Assembly: GCF_037975245.1 (NCBI RefSeq)
Contig: NC_092564.1
Coordinates: 10,580,484-10,644,483, forward strand
DNA: 64,000 bases
Reading direction: 5' to 3'
DNA from: Apostichopus japonicus
Taxonomy: Eukaryota > Echinodermata > Holothuroidea > Aspidochirotida > Stichopodidae
Shown: in pieces, positions 35,673 through 50,872 of the stretch
Layout of the letters: every line of letters begins with the position of its first letter
How positions within the stretch are numbered: the stretch's first letter is position 1
Notes under the pieces: generated by a model
What the model was told of the DNA's origin: nothing
The model's database searches: none
The model's input: only the letters and a program-made list of their open reading frames with translations
Position numbers and translations under genes: made by a program

Positions 35673-38600
35673 GTGGATTAACTAATACTTACAGCTCCCC
35701 GTGTAGGCACTTGCTGTAAAAGATCGGCAAAAGACGTCATCACCCGGGGTTCGAACAACGGATGCAAAAGAGAGTCTCGATCTTCAGCTCGTACAGTGCG
35801 CCAAGCCATCGCGCCACTGTATGGACTGAGATATTAGGTGGATTAACTAATACTTACAGCTCCCCGTGTAGGCACTTGCTGTAAAAGATCGGCAAAAGAC
35901 GTCATCACCCGGGGTTCGAACCACGGATGCAAAAGAGAGTCTCGATCATCAGCTCGTACAGTGCGCCAAGCCATCGCGCCACTGTATGGACTGAGATATT
36001 AGGTGGATTAACTAATACTTACAGCTCCCCGTGTAGGCACTTGCTGTAAAAGATCGGCAAAAGACGTCATCACCCGGGGTTCGAACCACGGATGCAAAAG
36101 AGAGTCTCGATCTTCAGCTCGTACAGTGCGCCAAGCCATCGCGCCACTGTATGGACTGAGATATTAGGTGGATTAACTAATACTTACAGCTCCCCGTGTA
36201 GGCACTTGCTGTAAAAGATAGGCAAAAGACGTCATCACCCGGGGTTCGAACCACGGATGCAAAAGAGAGTCTCGATCTTCAGCTCGTACAGTGCGCCAAG
36301 CCATCGCGCCACTGTATGGACTGAGATATTAGGTGGATTAACTAATACTTACAGCTCCCCGTGTAGGCACTTGCTGTAAAAGATCGGCAAAAGACGTCAT
36401 CACCCGGGGTTCGAACCACGGATGCAAAAGAGAGTCTCGATCTTCAGCTCGTACAGTGCGCCAAGCCATCGCGCCACTGTATGGACTGAGATATTAGGTG
36501 GATTAACTAATACTTACAGCTCCCCGTGTAGGCACTTGCTGTAAAAGATCGGCAAAAGACGTCATCACCCGGGGTTCGAACCACGGATGCAAAAGAGAGT
36601 CTCGATCTTCAGCTCGTACAGTGCGCCAAGCCATCGCGCCACTGTATGGACTGAGATATTAGGTGGATTAACTAATACTTACAGCTCCCCGTGTAGGCAC
36701 TTGCTGTAAAAGATCGGCAAAAGACGTCATCACCCGGGGCTCGAACCACGGATGCAAAAGAGAGTCTCGATCTTCAGCTCGTACAGTGCGCCAAGCCATC
36801 GCGCCACTGTATGGACTGAGATATTAGGTGGATTAACTAATACTTACAGCTCCCCGTGTAGGCACTTGCTGTAAAAGATCGGCAAAAGACGTCATCACCC
36901 GGGGTTCGAACCACGGATGCAAAAGAGAGTCTCGATCTTCAGCTCGTACAGTGCGCCAAGCCATCGCGCCACTGTATGGACTGAGATATTAGGTGGATTA
37001 ACTAATACTTACAGCTCCCCGAGTAGGCACTTGCTGTAAAAGATCGGCAAAAGACGTCATCACCCGGGGTTCGAACCACGGATGCAAAAGAGAGTCTCGA
37101 TCTTCAGCTCGTACATTGCGCCAAGCCATCGCGCCACTGTATGGACTGAGATATTAGGTGGATTAACTAATACTTACAGCTCCCCGTGTAGGCACTTGCT
37201 GTAAAAGATCGGCAAAAGACGTCATCACCCGGGGTTCGAACCACGGATGCAAAAGAGAGTCTCGATCTTCAGCTCGTACAGTGCGCCAAGCCATCGCGCC
37301 ACTGTATGGACTGAGATATTAGGTGGATTAACTAATACTTACAGCTCCCCGTGTAGGCACTTGCTGTAAAAGATCGGCAAAAGACGTCATCACCCGGGGC
37401 TCGAACCACGGATGCAAAAGAGAGTCTCGATCTTCAGCTCGTACAGTGCGCCAAGCCATCGCGCCACTGTATGGACTGAGATATTAGGTGGATTAACTAA
37501 TACTTACAGCTCCCCGTGTAGGCACTTGCTGTAAAAGATCGGCAAAAGACGTCATCACCCGGGGTTCGAACCACGGATGCAAAAGAGAGTCTCGATCTTC
37601 AGCTCGTACAGTGCGCCAAGCCATCGCGCCACTGTATGGACTGAGATATTAGGTGGATTAACTAATACTTACAGCTCCCCGTGTAGGCACTTGCTGTAAA
37701 AGATCGGCAAAAGACGTCATCACCCGGGGTTCGAACCACGGATGCAAAAGAGAGTCTCGATCTTCAGCTCGTACAGTGCGCCAAGCCATCGCGCCACTGT
37801 ATGGACTGAGATATTAGGTGGATTAACTAATACTTACAGCTCCCCGTGTAGGCACTTGCTGTAAAAGATCGGCAAAAGACGTCATCACCCGGGGTTCGAA
37901 CCACGGATGCAAAAGAGAGTCTCGATCTTCAGCTCGTACAGTGCGCCAAGCCATCGCGCCATTGTATGGACTGAGATATTAGGTGGATTAACTAATACTT
38001 ACAGCTCCCCGTGTAGGCACTTGCTGTAAAAGATCGGCAAAAGACGTCATCACCCGGGGTTCGAACCACGGATGCAAAAGAGAGTCTCGATCTTCAGCTC
38101 GTACAGTGCGCCAAGCCATCGCGCCACTGTATGGACTGAGATATTAGGTGGATTAACTAATACTTACAGCTCCCCGTGTAGGCACTTGCTGTAAAAGATC
38201 GGCAAAAGACGTCATCACCCGGGGTTCGAACCACGGATGCAAAAGAGAGTCTCGATCTTCAGCTCGTACAGTGCGCCAAGCCATCGCGCCACTGTATGGA
38301 CTGAGATATTAGGTGGATTAACTAATACTTACAGCTCCCCGTGTAGGCACATCCTGTAAAAGATCGGCAAAAGACGTCATCACCCGGGGTTCGAACCACG
38401 GATGCAAAAGAGAGTCTCGATCTTCAGCTCGTACAGTGCGCGGAGCCATCGCGCCACTGTATGGACTGAGATATTAGGTGGATTAACTAATACTTACAGC
38501 TCACCGTGTAGGCACTTGCTGTAAAAGATCGGCAAAAGACGTCATCACCCGGGGTTCGAACCACGGATGCAAAAGAGAGTCTCGATCTTCAGCTCGTACA

Positions 38601-40475
38601 GTGCGCCGAGCCATCGCGCCACTGTATGGACTGAGATATTAGGTGGATTAACTAATACTTACAGCTCCCCGTGTAGGCACTTGCTGTAAAAGATCGGCAA
38701 AAGACGTCATCACCCGGGGTTCGAACCACGGATGCAAAAGAGAGTCTCGATCTTCAGCTCGTACAGTGCGCGGAGCCATCGCGCCACTGTATGGACTGAG
38801 ATATTAGGTGGATTAACTAATACTTACAGCTCCCCGTGTAGGCACTTGCTGTAAAAGATCGGCAAAAGACGTCATCACCCGGGGCTCGAACCACGGATGC
38901 AAAAGAGAGTCTCGATCTTCAGCTCGTACAGTGCGCGGAGCCATCGCGCCACTGTATGGACTGAGATATTAGGTGGATTAACTAATACTTACAGCTCCCC
39001 GTGTAGGCACTTGCTGTAAAAGATCGGCAAAAGACGTCATCACCCGGGGTTCGAACCACGGATGCAAAAGAGAGTCTCGATCTTCAGCTCGTACAGTGCG
39101 CCAAGCCATCGCGCCACTGTATGGACTGAGATATTAGGTGGATTAACTAATACTTACAGCTCCCCGTGTAGGCACTTGCTGTAAAAGATCGGCAAAAGAC
39201 GTCATCACCCGGGGTTCGAACCACGGATGCAAAAGAGAGTCTCGATCTTCAGCTCGTACAGTGCGCCAAGCGATCGCGCCACTGTATGGACTGAGATATT
39301 AGGTGGATTATCTAATACTTACATCTCCCCGTGTAGGCACTTGCTGTAAAAGATCGGCAAAAGACGTCATCACCCGGGGCTCGAACCACGGATGCAAAAG
39401 AGAGTCTCGATCTTCAGCTCGTACAGTGCGCCAAGCCATCGCGCCACTGTATGGACTGAGATATTAGGTGGATTAACTAATACTTACAGCTCCCCGTGTA
39501 GGCACTTGCTGTAAAAGATCGGCAAAAGACGTCATCACCCGGGGTTCGAACCACGGATGCAAAAGAGAGTCTCGATCTTCAGCTCGTACAGTGCGCCAAG
39601 CCATCGCGCCACTGTATGGACTGAGATATTAGGTGGATTAACTAATACTTACAGCTCCCCGTGTAGGCACTTGCTGTAAAAGATCGGCAAAAGACGTCAT
39701 CACCCGGGGTTCGAACCACGGATGCAAAAGAGAGTCTCGATCTTCAGCTCGTACAGTGCGCCAAGCCATCGCGCCACTGTATGGACTGAGATATTAGGTG
39801 GATTAACTAATACTTACAGCTCCCCGTGTAGGCACTTGCTGTAAAAGATCGGCAAAAGACGTCATCACCCGGGGTTCGAACCACGGATGCAAAAGAGAGT
39901 CTCGATCTTCAGCTCGTACAGTGCGCCAAGCCATCGCGCCACTGTATGGACTGAGATATTAGGTGGATTAACTAATACTTACAGCTCCCCGTGTAGGCAC
40001 TTGCTGTAAAAGATCGGCAAAAGACGTCATCACCCGGGGTTCGAACCACGGATGCAAAAGAGAGTCTCGATCTTCAGCTCGTACAGTGCGCCAAGCCATC
40101 GCGCCACTGTATGGACTGAGATATTAGGTGGATTAACTAATACTTACAGCTCCCCGTGTAGGCACTTGCTGTAAAAGATCGGCAAAAGACGTCATCACCC
40201 GGGGTTCGAACCACGGATGCAAAAGAGAGTCTCGATCTTCAGCTCGTACAGTGCGCCAAGCCATCGCGCCACTGTATGGACTGAGATATTAGGTGGATTA
40301 ACTAATACTTACAGCTCCCCGTGTAGGCACTTGCTGTAAAAGATCGGCAAAAGACGTCATCACCCGGGGTTCGAACCACGGATGCAAAAGAGAGTCTCGA
40401 TCTTCAGCTCGTACAGTGCGCCAAGCCATCGCGCCACTGTATGGACTGAGATATTAGGTGGATTAACTAATACTT

Positions 40476-40639
40476 ACAGCTCCCCGTGTAGGCACTTGCT
40501 GTAAAAGATCGGCAAAAGACGCATCACCCGGGGTTCGAACCACGGATGCAAAAGAAAGTCTCGATCATCAGCTCGTACAGTGCGCCAAGCCATCGCGCCA
40601 CTGTATGGACTGAGATATTAGGTGGATTAACTAATACTT
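40476..40639. repeat. Satellite unit with shared 1-bp deletion (copy 1 of 3)
   Basis: AGACGTCATCAC has become AGACGCATCAC. The same deletion, linked to AAAGAAAGTC and CATCAG, recurs at 41135-41298 and 44764-44927. The three are therefore one event spread by block copying. Confidence 0.88.
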
Positions 40640-41134
40640 ACAGCTCCCCGTGTAGGCACTTGCTGTAAAAGATCGGCAAAAGACGTCATCACCCGGGGTT
40701 CGAACCACGGATGCAAAAGAGAGTCTCGATCTTCAGCTCGTACAGTGCGCCAAGCCATCGCGCCACTGTATGGACTGAGATATTAGGTGGATTAACTAAT
40801 ACTTACAGCTCCCCGTGTAGGCACTTGCTGTAAAAGATCGGCAAAAGACGTCATCACCCGGGGTTCGAACCACGGATGCAAAAGAGAGTCTCGATCTTCA
40901 GCTCGTACAGTGCGCCAAGCCATCGCGCCACTGTATGGACTGAGATATTAGGTGGATTAACTAATACTTACAGCTCCCCGTGTAGGCACTTGCTGTAAAA
41001 GATCGGCAAAAGACGTCATCACCCGGGGTTCGAACCACGGATGCAAAAGAGAGTCTCGATCTTCAGCTCGTACAGTGCGCCAAGCCATCGCGCCACTGTA
41101 TGGACTGAGATATTAGGTGGATTAACTAATACTT

Positions 41135-41298
41135 ACAGCTCCCCGTGTAGGCACTTGCTGTAAAAGATCGGCAAAAGACGCATCACCCGGGGTTCGAACC
41201 ACGGATGCAAAAGAAAGTCTCGATCATCAGCTCGTACAGTGCGCCAAGCCATCGCGCCACTGTATGGACTGAGATATTAGGTGGATTAACTAATACTT
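41135..41298. repeat. Satellite unit with shared 1-bp deletion (copy 2 of 3)
   Basis: It carries the same deletion and linked variants as the unit at 40,476, four units downstream. Confidence 0.88.
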
Positions 41299-44200
41299 AC
41301 AGCTCCCCGTGTAGGCACTTGCTGTAAAAGATCGGCAAAAGACGTCATCACCCGGGGTTCGAACCACGGATGCAAAAGAGAGTCTCGATCTTCAGCTCGT
41401 ACAGTGCGCCAAGCCATCGCGCCACTGTATGGACTGAGATATTAGGTGGATTAACTAATACTTACAGCTCCCCGTGTAGGCACTTGCTGTAAAAGATCGG
41501 CAAAAGACGTCATCACCCGGGGCTCGAACCACGGATGCAAAAGAGAGTCTCGATCTTCAGCTCGTACAGTGCGCCAAGCCATCGCGCCACTGTATGGACT
41601 GAGATATTAGGTGGATTAACTAATACTTACAGCTCCCCGTGTAGGCACTTGCTGTAAAAGATAGGCAAAAGACGTCATCACCCGGGGTTCGAACCACGGA
41701 TGAAAGGGAGAGTCTCGATCTTCAGCTCGTACAGTGCGCCAAGCCATCGCGCCACTGTATGGACTGAGATATTAGGTGGATTAACTAATACTTACAGCTC
41801 CCCGTGTAGGCACTTGCTGTAAAAGATCGGCAAAAGACGTCATCACCCGGGGTTCGAACCACGGATGCAAAAGAGAGTCTCGATCTTCAGCTCGTACAGT
41901 GCGCCAAGCCATCGCGCCACTGTATGGACTGAGATATTAGGTGGATTAACTAATACTTACAGCTCCCCGTGTAGGCACTTGCTGTAAAAGATCGGCAAAA
42001 GACGTCATCACCCGGGGTTCGAACCACGGATGCAAAAGAGAGTCTCGATCTTCAGCTCGTACAGTGCGCCAAGCCATCGCGCCACTGTATGGACTGAGAT
42101 ATTAGGTGGATTAACTAATACTTACAGCTCCCCGTGTAGGCACTTGCTGTAAAAGATCGGCAAAAGACGTCATCACCCGGGGTTCGAACCACGGATGCAA
42201 AAGAGAGTCTCGATCTTCAGCTCGTACATTGCGCCAAGCCATCGCGCCACTGTATGGACTGAGATATTAGGTGGATTAACTAATACTTACAGCTCCCCGT
42301 GTAGGCACTTGCTGTAAAAGATCGGCAAAAGACGTCATCACCCGGGGTTCGAACCACGGATGCAAAAGAGAGTCTCGATCTTCAGCTCGTACAGTGCGCC
42401 AAGCCATCGCGCCACTGTATGGACTGAGATATTAGGTGGATTAACTAATACTTACAGCTCCCCGTGTAGGCACTTGCTGTAAAAGATCGGCAAAAGACGT
42501 CATCACCCGGGGCTCGAACCACGGATGCAAAAGAGAGTCTCGATCTTCAGCTCGTACAGTGCGCCAAGCCATCGCGCCACTGTATGGACTGAGATATTAG
42601 GTGGATTAACTAATACTTACAGCTCCCCGTGTAGGCACTTGCTGTAAAAGATCGGCAAAAGACGTCATCACCCGGGGTTCGAACCACGGATGCAAAAGAG
42701 AGTCTCGATCTTCAGCTCGTACAGTGCGCCAAGCCATCGCGCCACTGTATGGACTGAGATATTAGGTGGATTAACTAATACTTACAGCTCCCCGTGTAGG
42801 CACTTGCTGTAAAAGATCGGCAAAAGACGTCATCACCCGGGGTTCGAACCACGGATGCAAAAGAGAGTCTCGATCTTCAGCTCGTACAGTGCGCCAAGCC
42901 ATCGCGCCACTGTATGGACTGAGATATTAGGTGGATTAACTAATACTTACAGCTCCCCGTGTAGGCACTTGCTGTAAAAGATCGGCAAAAGACGTCATCA
43001 CCCGGGGTTCGAACCACGGATGCAAAAGAGAGTCTCGATCTTCAGCTCGTACAGTGCGCCAAGCCATCGCGCCACTGTATGGACTGAGATATTAGGTGGA
43101 TTAACTAATACTTACAGCTCCCCGTGTAGGCACTTGCTGTAAAAGATCGGCAAAAGACGTCATCACCCGGGGTTCGAACCACGGATGCAAAAGAGAGTCT
43201 CGATCTTCAGCTCGTACAGTGCGCGGAGCCATCGCGCCACTGTATGGACTGAGATATTAGGTGGATTAACTAATACTTACAGCTCACCGTGTAGGCACTT
43301 GCTGTAAAAGATCGGCAAAAGACGTCATCACCCGGGGTTCGAACCACGGATGCAAAAGAGAGTCTCGATCTTCAGCTCGTACAGTGCGCCGAGCCATCGC
43401 GCCACTGTATGGACTGAGATATTAGGTGGATTAACTAATACTTACAGCTCCCCGTGTAGGCACTTGCTGTAAAAGATCGGCAAAAGACGTCATCACCCGG
43501 GGTTCGAACCACGGATGCAAAAGAGAGTCTCGATCTTCAGCTCGTACAGTGCGCGGAGCCATCGCGCCACTGTATGGACTGAGATATTAGGTGGATTAAC
43601 TAATACTTACAGCTCCCCGTGTAGGCACTTGCTGTAAAAGATCGGCAAAAGACGTCATCACCCGGGGTTCGAACCACGGATGCAAAAGAGAGTCTCGATC
43701 TTCAGCTCGTACAGTGCGCCAAGCCATCGCGCCACTGTATGGACTGAGATATTAGGTGGATTAACTAATACTTACAGCTCCCCGTGTAGGCACTTGCTGT
43801 AAAAGATCGGCAAAAGACGTCATCACCCGGGGTTCGAACCACGGATGCAAAAGAGAGTCTCGATCTTCAGCTCGTACAGTGCGCCAAGCGATCGCGCCAC
43901 TGTATGGACTGAGATATTAGGTGGATTATCTAATACTTACATCTCCCCGTGTAGGCACTTGCTGTAAAAGATCGGCAAAAGACGTCATCACCCGGGGCTC
44001 GAACCACGGATGCAAAAGAGAGTCTCGATCTTCAGCTCGTACAGTGCGCCAAGCCATCGCGCCACTGTATGGACTGAGATATTAGGTGGATTAACTAATA
44101 CTTACAGCTCCCCGTGTAGGCACTTGCTGTAAAAGATCGGCAAAAGACGTCATCACCCGGGGTTCGAACCACGGATGCAAAAGAGAGTCTCGATCTTCAG

Positions 44201-44763
44201 CTCGTACAGTGCGCCAAGCAATCGCGCCACTGTATGGACTGAGATATTAGGTGGATTAACTAATACTTACAGCTCCCCGTGTAGGCACTTGCTGTAAAAG
44301 ATCGGCAAAAGACGTCATCACCCGGGGTTCGAACCACGGATGCAAAAGAGAGTCTCGATCTTCAGCTCGTACAGTGCGCCAAGCCATCGCGCCACTGTAT
44401 TTACTGAGATATTAGGTGGATTAACTAATACTTACAGCTCCCCGTGTAGGCACTTGCTGTAAAAGATCGGCAAAAGACGTCATCACCCGGGGTTCGAACC
44501 ACGGATGCAAAAGAGAGTCTCGATCTTCAGCTCGTACAGTGCGCCAAGCCATCGCGCCACTGTATGGACTGAGATATTAGGTGGATTAACTAATACTTAC
44601 AGCTCCCCGTGTAGGCACTTGCTGTAAAAGATCGGCAAAAGACGTCATCACCCGGGGTTCGAACCACGGATGCAAAAGAGAGTCTCGATCTTCAGCTCGT
44701 ACAGTGCGCCAAGCCATCGCGCCACTGTATGGACTGAGATATTAGGTGGATTAACTAATACTT

Positions 44764-44927
44764 ACAGCTCCCCGTGTAGGCACTTGCTGTAAAAGATCGG
44801 CAAAAGACGCATCACCCGGGGTTCGAACCACGGATGCAAAAGAAAGTCTCGATCATCAGCTCGTACAGTGCGCCAAGCCATCGCGCCACTGTATGGACTG
44901 AGATATTAGGTGGATTAACTAATACTT
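44764..44927. repeat. Satellite unit with shared 1-bp deletion (copy 3 of 3)
   Basis: It carries the same deletion and linked variants as the units at 40,476 and 41,135, and supports the duplication linking the 36-41 kb and 41-45 kb blocks. Confidence 0.88.
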
Positions 44928-47900
44928 ACAGCTCCCCGTGTAGGCACTTGCTGTAAAAGATCGGCAAAAGACGTCATCACCCGGGGTTCGAACCACGGAT
45001 GCAAAAGAGAGTCTCGATCTTCAGCTCGTACAGTGCGCCAAGCCATCGCGCCACTGTATGGACTGAGATATTAGGTGGATTAACTAATACTTACAGCTCC
45101 CCGTGTAGGCACTTGCTGTAAAAGATCGGCAAAAGACGTTATCACCCGGGGTTCGAACCACGGATGCAAAAGAGAGTCTCGATCTTCAGCTCGTACAGTG
45201 CGCCAAGCCATCGCGCCACTGTATGGACTGAGATATTAGGTGGATTAACTAATACTTACAGCTCCCCGTGTAGGCACTTGCTGTAAAAGATCGGCAAAAG
45301 ACGTCATCACCCGGGGTTCGAACCACGGATGCAAAAGAGAGTCTCGATCTTCAGCTCGTACAGTGCGCCAAGCCATCGCGCCACTGTATGGACTGAGATA
45401 TTAGGTGGATTAACTAATACTTACAGCTCCCCGTGTAGGCACTTGCTGTAAAAGATCGGCAAAAGACGTCATCACCCGGGGTTCGAACCACGGATGCAAA
45501 AGAGAGTCTCGATCTTCAGCTCGTACAGTGCGCCAAGCCATCGCGCCACTGTATGGACTGAGATATTAGGTGGATTAACTAATACTTACAGCTCCCCGTG
45601 TAGGCACTTGCTGTAAAAGATCGGCAAAAGACGTCATCACCCGGGGTTCGAACCACGGATGCAAAAGAGAGTCTCGATCTTCAGCTCGTACAGTGCGCCA
45701 AGCCATCGCGCCACTGTATGGACTGAGATATTAGGTGGATTAACTAATACTTACAGCTCCCCGTGTAGGCACTTGCTGTAAAAGATCGGCAAAAGACGTC
45801 ATCACCCGGGGTTCGAACCACGGATGCAAAAGAGAGTCTCGATCTTCAGCTCGTACAGTGCGCCAAGCCATCGCGCCACTGTATGGACTGAGATATTAGG
45901 TGGATTAACTAATACTTACAGCTCCCCGTGTAGGCACTTGCTGTAAAAGATCGGCAAAAGACGTCATCACCCGGGGTTCGAACCACGGATGCAAAAGAGA
46001 GTCTCGATCTTCAGCTCGTACAGTGCGCCAAGCCATCGCGCCACTGTATGGACTGAGATATTAGGTGGATTAACTAATACTTACAGCTCCCCGTGTAGGC
46101 ACTTGCTGTAAAAGATCGGCAAAAGACGTCATCACCCGGGGTTCGAACCACGGATGCAAAAGAGAGTCTCGATCTTCAGCTCGTACAGTGCGCCAAGCCA
46201 TCGCGCCACTCTATGGACTGAGATATTAGGTGGATTAACTAATACTTACAGCTCCCCGTGTAGGCACTTGCTGCAAAAGATCGGCAAAAGACGTCATCAC
46301 CCGGGGTTCGAACCATGGATGCAAAAGAGAGTCTCGATCTTCAGCTCGTTCAGTGCGCCAAGCCATCGCGCCACTGTATGGACTGAGATATTAGGTGGAT
46401 TAACTAATACTTACAGCTCCCCGTGTAGGCACTTGCTGCAAAAGATCGGCAAAAGACGTCATCACCCGGGGTTCGAACCACTGATGCAAAAGAGAGTCTC
46501 GATCTTCAGCTCGTACAGTGCGCCAAGCCATCGCGCCACTGTATGGACTGAGATATTAGGTGGATTAACTAATACTTACAGCTCCCCGTGTAGGCACTTG
46601 CTGCAAAAGATCGGCAAAAGACGTCATCACCCGGGGTTCGAACCACGGATGCAAAAGAGAGTCTCGATCTTCAGCTCGTACAGTGCGCCAAGCCAACGCG
46701 CCACTGTATGGACTGAGATATTAGGTGGATTAACTAATACTTACAGCTCCCCGTGTAGGCACTTGCTGCAAAAGATCGGCAAAAGACGTCATCACCCGGG
46801 GTTCGAACCACGGATGCAAAAGAGAGTCTCGATCTTCAGCTCGTACAGTGCGCCAAGCCATCGCGCCACTGTATGGACTGAGATATTAGGTGGATTAACT
46901 AATACTTACAGCTCCCCGTGTAGGCACTTGCTGTAAAAGATCGGCAAAAGACGTCATCACCCGGGGTTCGAACCACGGATGCAAAAGAGAGTCTCGATCT
47001 TCAGCTCGTACAGTGCGCCAAGCCATCGCGCCACTGTATGGACTGAGATATTAGGTGGATTAACTAATACTTACAGCTCCCCGTGTAGGCACTTGCTGTA
47101 AAAGATCGGCAAAAGACGTCATCACCCGGGGTTCGAACCACGGATGCAAAAGAGAGTCTCGATCTTCAGCTCGTACAGTGCGCCAAGCCATCGCGCCACT
47201 GTATGGACTGAGATATTAGGTGGATTAACTAATACTTACAGCTCCCCGTGTAGGCACTTGCTGTAAAAGATCGGCAAAAGACGTCATCACCCGGGGTTCG
47301 AACCACGGATGCAAAAGAGAGTCTCGATCTTCAGCTCGTACAGTGCGCCAAGCCATCGCGCCACTGTATGGACTGAGATATTAGGTGGATTAACTAATAC
47401 TTACAGCTCCCCGTGTAGGCACTTGCTGTAAAAGATCGGCAAAAGACGTCATCACCCGGGGTTCGAACCACGGATGCAAAAGAGAGTCTCGATCTTCAGC
47501 TCGTACAGTGCGCCAAGCCATCGCGCCACTGTATGGACTGAGATATTAGGTGGATTAACTAATACTTACAGCTCCCCGTGTAGGCACTTGCTGTAAAAGA
47601 TCGGCAAAAGACGTCATCACCCGGGGTTCGAACCACGGATGCAAAAGAGAGTCTCGATCTTCAGCTCGTACAGTGCGCCAAGCCATCGCGCCACTGTATG
47701 GACTGAGATATTAGGTGGATTAACTAATACTTACAGCTCCCCGTGTAGGCACTTGCTGTAAAAGATCGGCAAAAGACGTCATCACCCGGGGTTCGAACCA
47801 CGGATGCAAAAGAGAGTCTCGATCTTCAGCTCGTACAGTGCGCCAAGCCATCGCGCCACTGTATGGACTGAGATATTAGGTGGATTAACTAATACTTACA

Positions 47901-50872
47901 GCTCCCCGTGTAGGCACTTGCTGTAAAGGATCGGCAAAAGACGTCATCACCCGGGGTTCGAACCACGGATGCAAAAGAGAGTCTCGATCTTCAGCTCGTA
48001 CAGTGCGCCAAGCCATCGCGCCACTGTATGGACTGAGATATTAGGTGGATTAACTAATACTTACAGCTCTCCGTGTAGGCACTTGCTGTAAAAGATCGGC
48101 AAAAGACGTCATCACCCGGGGTTCGAACCACGGATGCAAAAGAGAGTCTCGATCTTCAGCTCGTACAGTGCGCCAAGCCATCGCGCCATTGTATGGACTG
48201 AGATATTAGGTGGATTAACTAATACTTACAGCTCCCCGTGTAGGCACTTGCTGTAAAAGATCGGCAAAAGACGTCATCACCCGGGGTTCGAACCACGGAT
48301 GCAAAAGAGAGTCTCGATCTTCAGCTCGTACAGTGCGCCAAGCCATCGCGCCATTGTATGGACTGAGATATTAGGTGGATTAACTAATACTTACAGCTCC
48401 CCGTGTAGGCACTTGCTGTAAAAGATCGGCAAAAGACGTCATCACCCGGGGTTCGAACCACGGATGCAAAAGAGAGTCTCGATCTTCAGCTCGTACAGTG
48501 CGCCAAGCCATCGCGCCACTGTATGGACTGAGATATTAGGTGGATTAACTAATACTTACAGCTCCCCGTGTAGGCACTTGCTGTAAAAGATCGGCAAAAG
48601 ACGTCATCACCCGGGGTTCGAACCACGGATGCAAAAGAGAGTCTCGATCTTCAGCTCGTACAGTGCGCCAAGCCATCGCGCCACTGTATGGACTGAGATA
48701 TTAGGTGGATTAACTAATACTTACAGCTCCCCGTGTAGGCACTTGCTGTAAAAGATCGGCAAAAGACGTCATCACCCGGGGTTCGAACCACGGATGCAAA
48801 AGAGAGTCTCGATCTTCAGCTCGTACAGTGCGCCAAGCCATCGCGCCACTGTATGGACTGAGATATTAGGTGGATTAACTAATACTTACAGCTCCCCGTG
48901 TAGGCACTTGCTGTAAAAGATCGGCAAAAGACGTCATCACCCGGGGTTCGAACCACGGATGCAAAAGAGAGTCTCGATCTTCAGCTCGTACAGTGCGCCA
49001 AGCCATCGCGCCACTGTATGGACTGAGATATTAGGTGGATTAACTAATACTTACAGCTCCCCGTGTAGGCACTTGCTGTAAAAGATCGGCAAAAGACGTC
49101 ATCACCCGGGGTTCGAACCACGGATGCAAAAGAGAGTCTCGATCTTCAGCTCGTACAGTGCGCCAAGCCATCGCGCCACTGTATGGACTGAGATATTAGG
49201 TGGATTAACTAATACTTACAGCTCCCCGTGTAGGCACTTGCTGTAAAAGATCGGCAAAAGACGTCATCACCCGGGGTTCGAACCACGGATGCAAAAGAGA
49301 GTCTCGATCTTCAGCTCGTACAGTGCGCCAAGCCATCGCGCCACTGTATGGACTGAGATATTAGGTGGATTAACTAATACTTACAGCTCCCCGTGTAGGC
49401 ACTTGCTGTAAAAGATCGGCAAAAGACGTCATCACCCGGGGTTCGAACCACGGATGCAAAAGAGAGTCTCGATCTTCAGCTCGTACAGTGCGCCAAGCCA
49501 TCGCGCCATTGTATGGACTGAGATATTAGGTGGATTAACTAATACTTACAGCTCCCCGTGTAGGCACTTGCTGTAAAAGATCGCCAAAAGACGTCATCAC
49601 CCGGGGTTCGAACCACGGATGCAAAAGAGAGTCTCGATCTTCAGCTCGTACAGTGCGCCAAGCCATCGCGCCACTGTATGGACTGAGATATTAGGTGGAT
49701 TAACTAATACTTACAGCTCCCCGTGTAGGCACTTGCTGTAAAAGATCGGCAAAAGACGTCATCACCCGGGGTTCGAACCACGGATGCAAAAGAGAGTCTC
49801 GATCTTCAGCTCGTACAGTGCGCCAAGCCATCGCGCCACTCTATGGACTGAGATATTAGGTGGATTAACTAATACTTACAGCTCCCCGTGTAGGCACTTG
49901 CTGTAAAAGATCGGCAAAAGACGTCATCACCCGGGGTTCGAACCACGGATGCAAAAGAGAGTCTCGATCTTCAGCTCGTACAGTGCGCCAAGCCATCGCG
50001 CCACTCTATGGACTGAGATATTAGGTGGATTAACTAATACTTACAGCTCCCCGTGTAGGCACTTGCTGTAAAAGATCGGCAAAAGACGTCATCACCCGGG
50101 GTTCGAACCACGGATGCAAAAGAGAGTCTCGATCTTCAGCTCGTACAGTGCGCCAAGCCATCGCGCCACTCTATGGACTGAGATATTAGGTGGATTAACT
50201 AATACTTACAGCTCCCCGTGTAGGCACTTGCTGCAAAAGATCGGCAAAAGACGTCATCACCCGGGGTTCGAACCACGGATGCAAAAGAGAGTCTCGATCT
50301 TCAGCTCGTTCAGTGCGCCAAGCCATCGCGCCACTGTATGGACTGAGATATTAGGTGGATTAACTAATACTTACAGCTCCCCGTGTAGGCACTTGCTGCA
50401 AAAGATCGGCAAAAGACGTCATCACCCGGGGTTCGAACCACTGATGCAAAAGAGAGTCTCGATCTTCAGCTCGTACAGTGCGCCAAGCCATCGCGCCACT
50501 CTATGGACTGAGATATTAGGTGGATTAACTAATACTTACAGCTCCCCGTGTAGGCACTTGCTGCAAAAGATCGGCAAAAGACGTCATCACCCGGGGTTCG
50601 AACCACGGATGCAAAAGAGAGTCTCGATCTTCAGCTCGTACAGTGCGCCAAGCCATCGCGCCACTGTATGGACTGAGATATTAGGTGGATTAACTAATAC
50701 TTACAGCTCCCCGTGTAGGCACTTGCTGCAAAAGATCGGCAAAAGACGTCATCACCCGGGGTTCGAACCACGGATGCAAAAGAGAGTCTCGATCTTCAGC
50801 TCGTACAGTGCGCCAAGCCATCGCGCCACTGTATGGACTGAGATATTAGGTGGATTAACTAATACTTACAGT

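Larger units (their letters stand above)
36200..44830. repeat. Mosaic block duplication, about 26 to 33 unit offset
   Basis: Private variants recur in nearly the same order in two blocks, roughly 36.2-40.6 kb and 41.6-44.8 kb: GATAGGC (36,220/41,663), ACATTGCG (37,116/42,229), TCACCGTG (38,501/43,284), AGCGATCG (39,271/43,889) and GACGCATC (40,521/44,809). The offsets are 33, 31, 29, 28 and 26 units, so whole units were gained or lost since the duplication. Confidence 0.7.
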
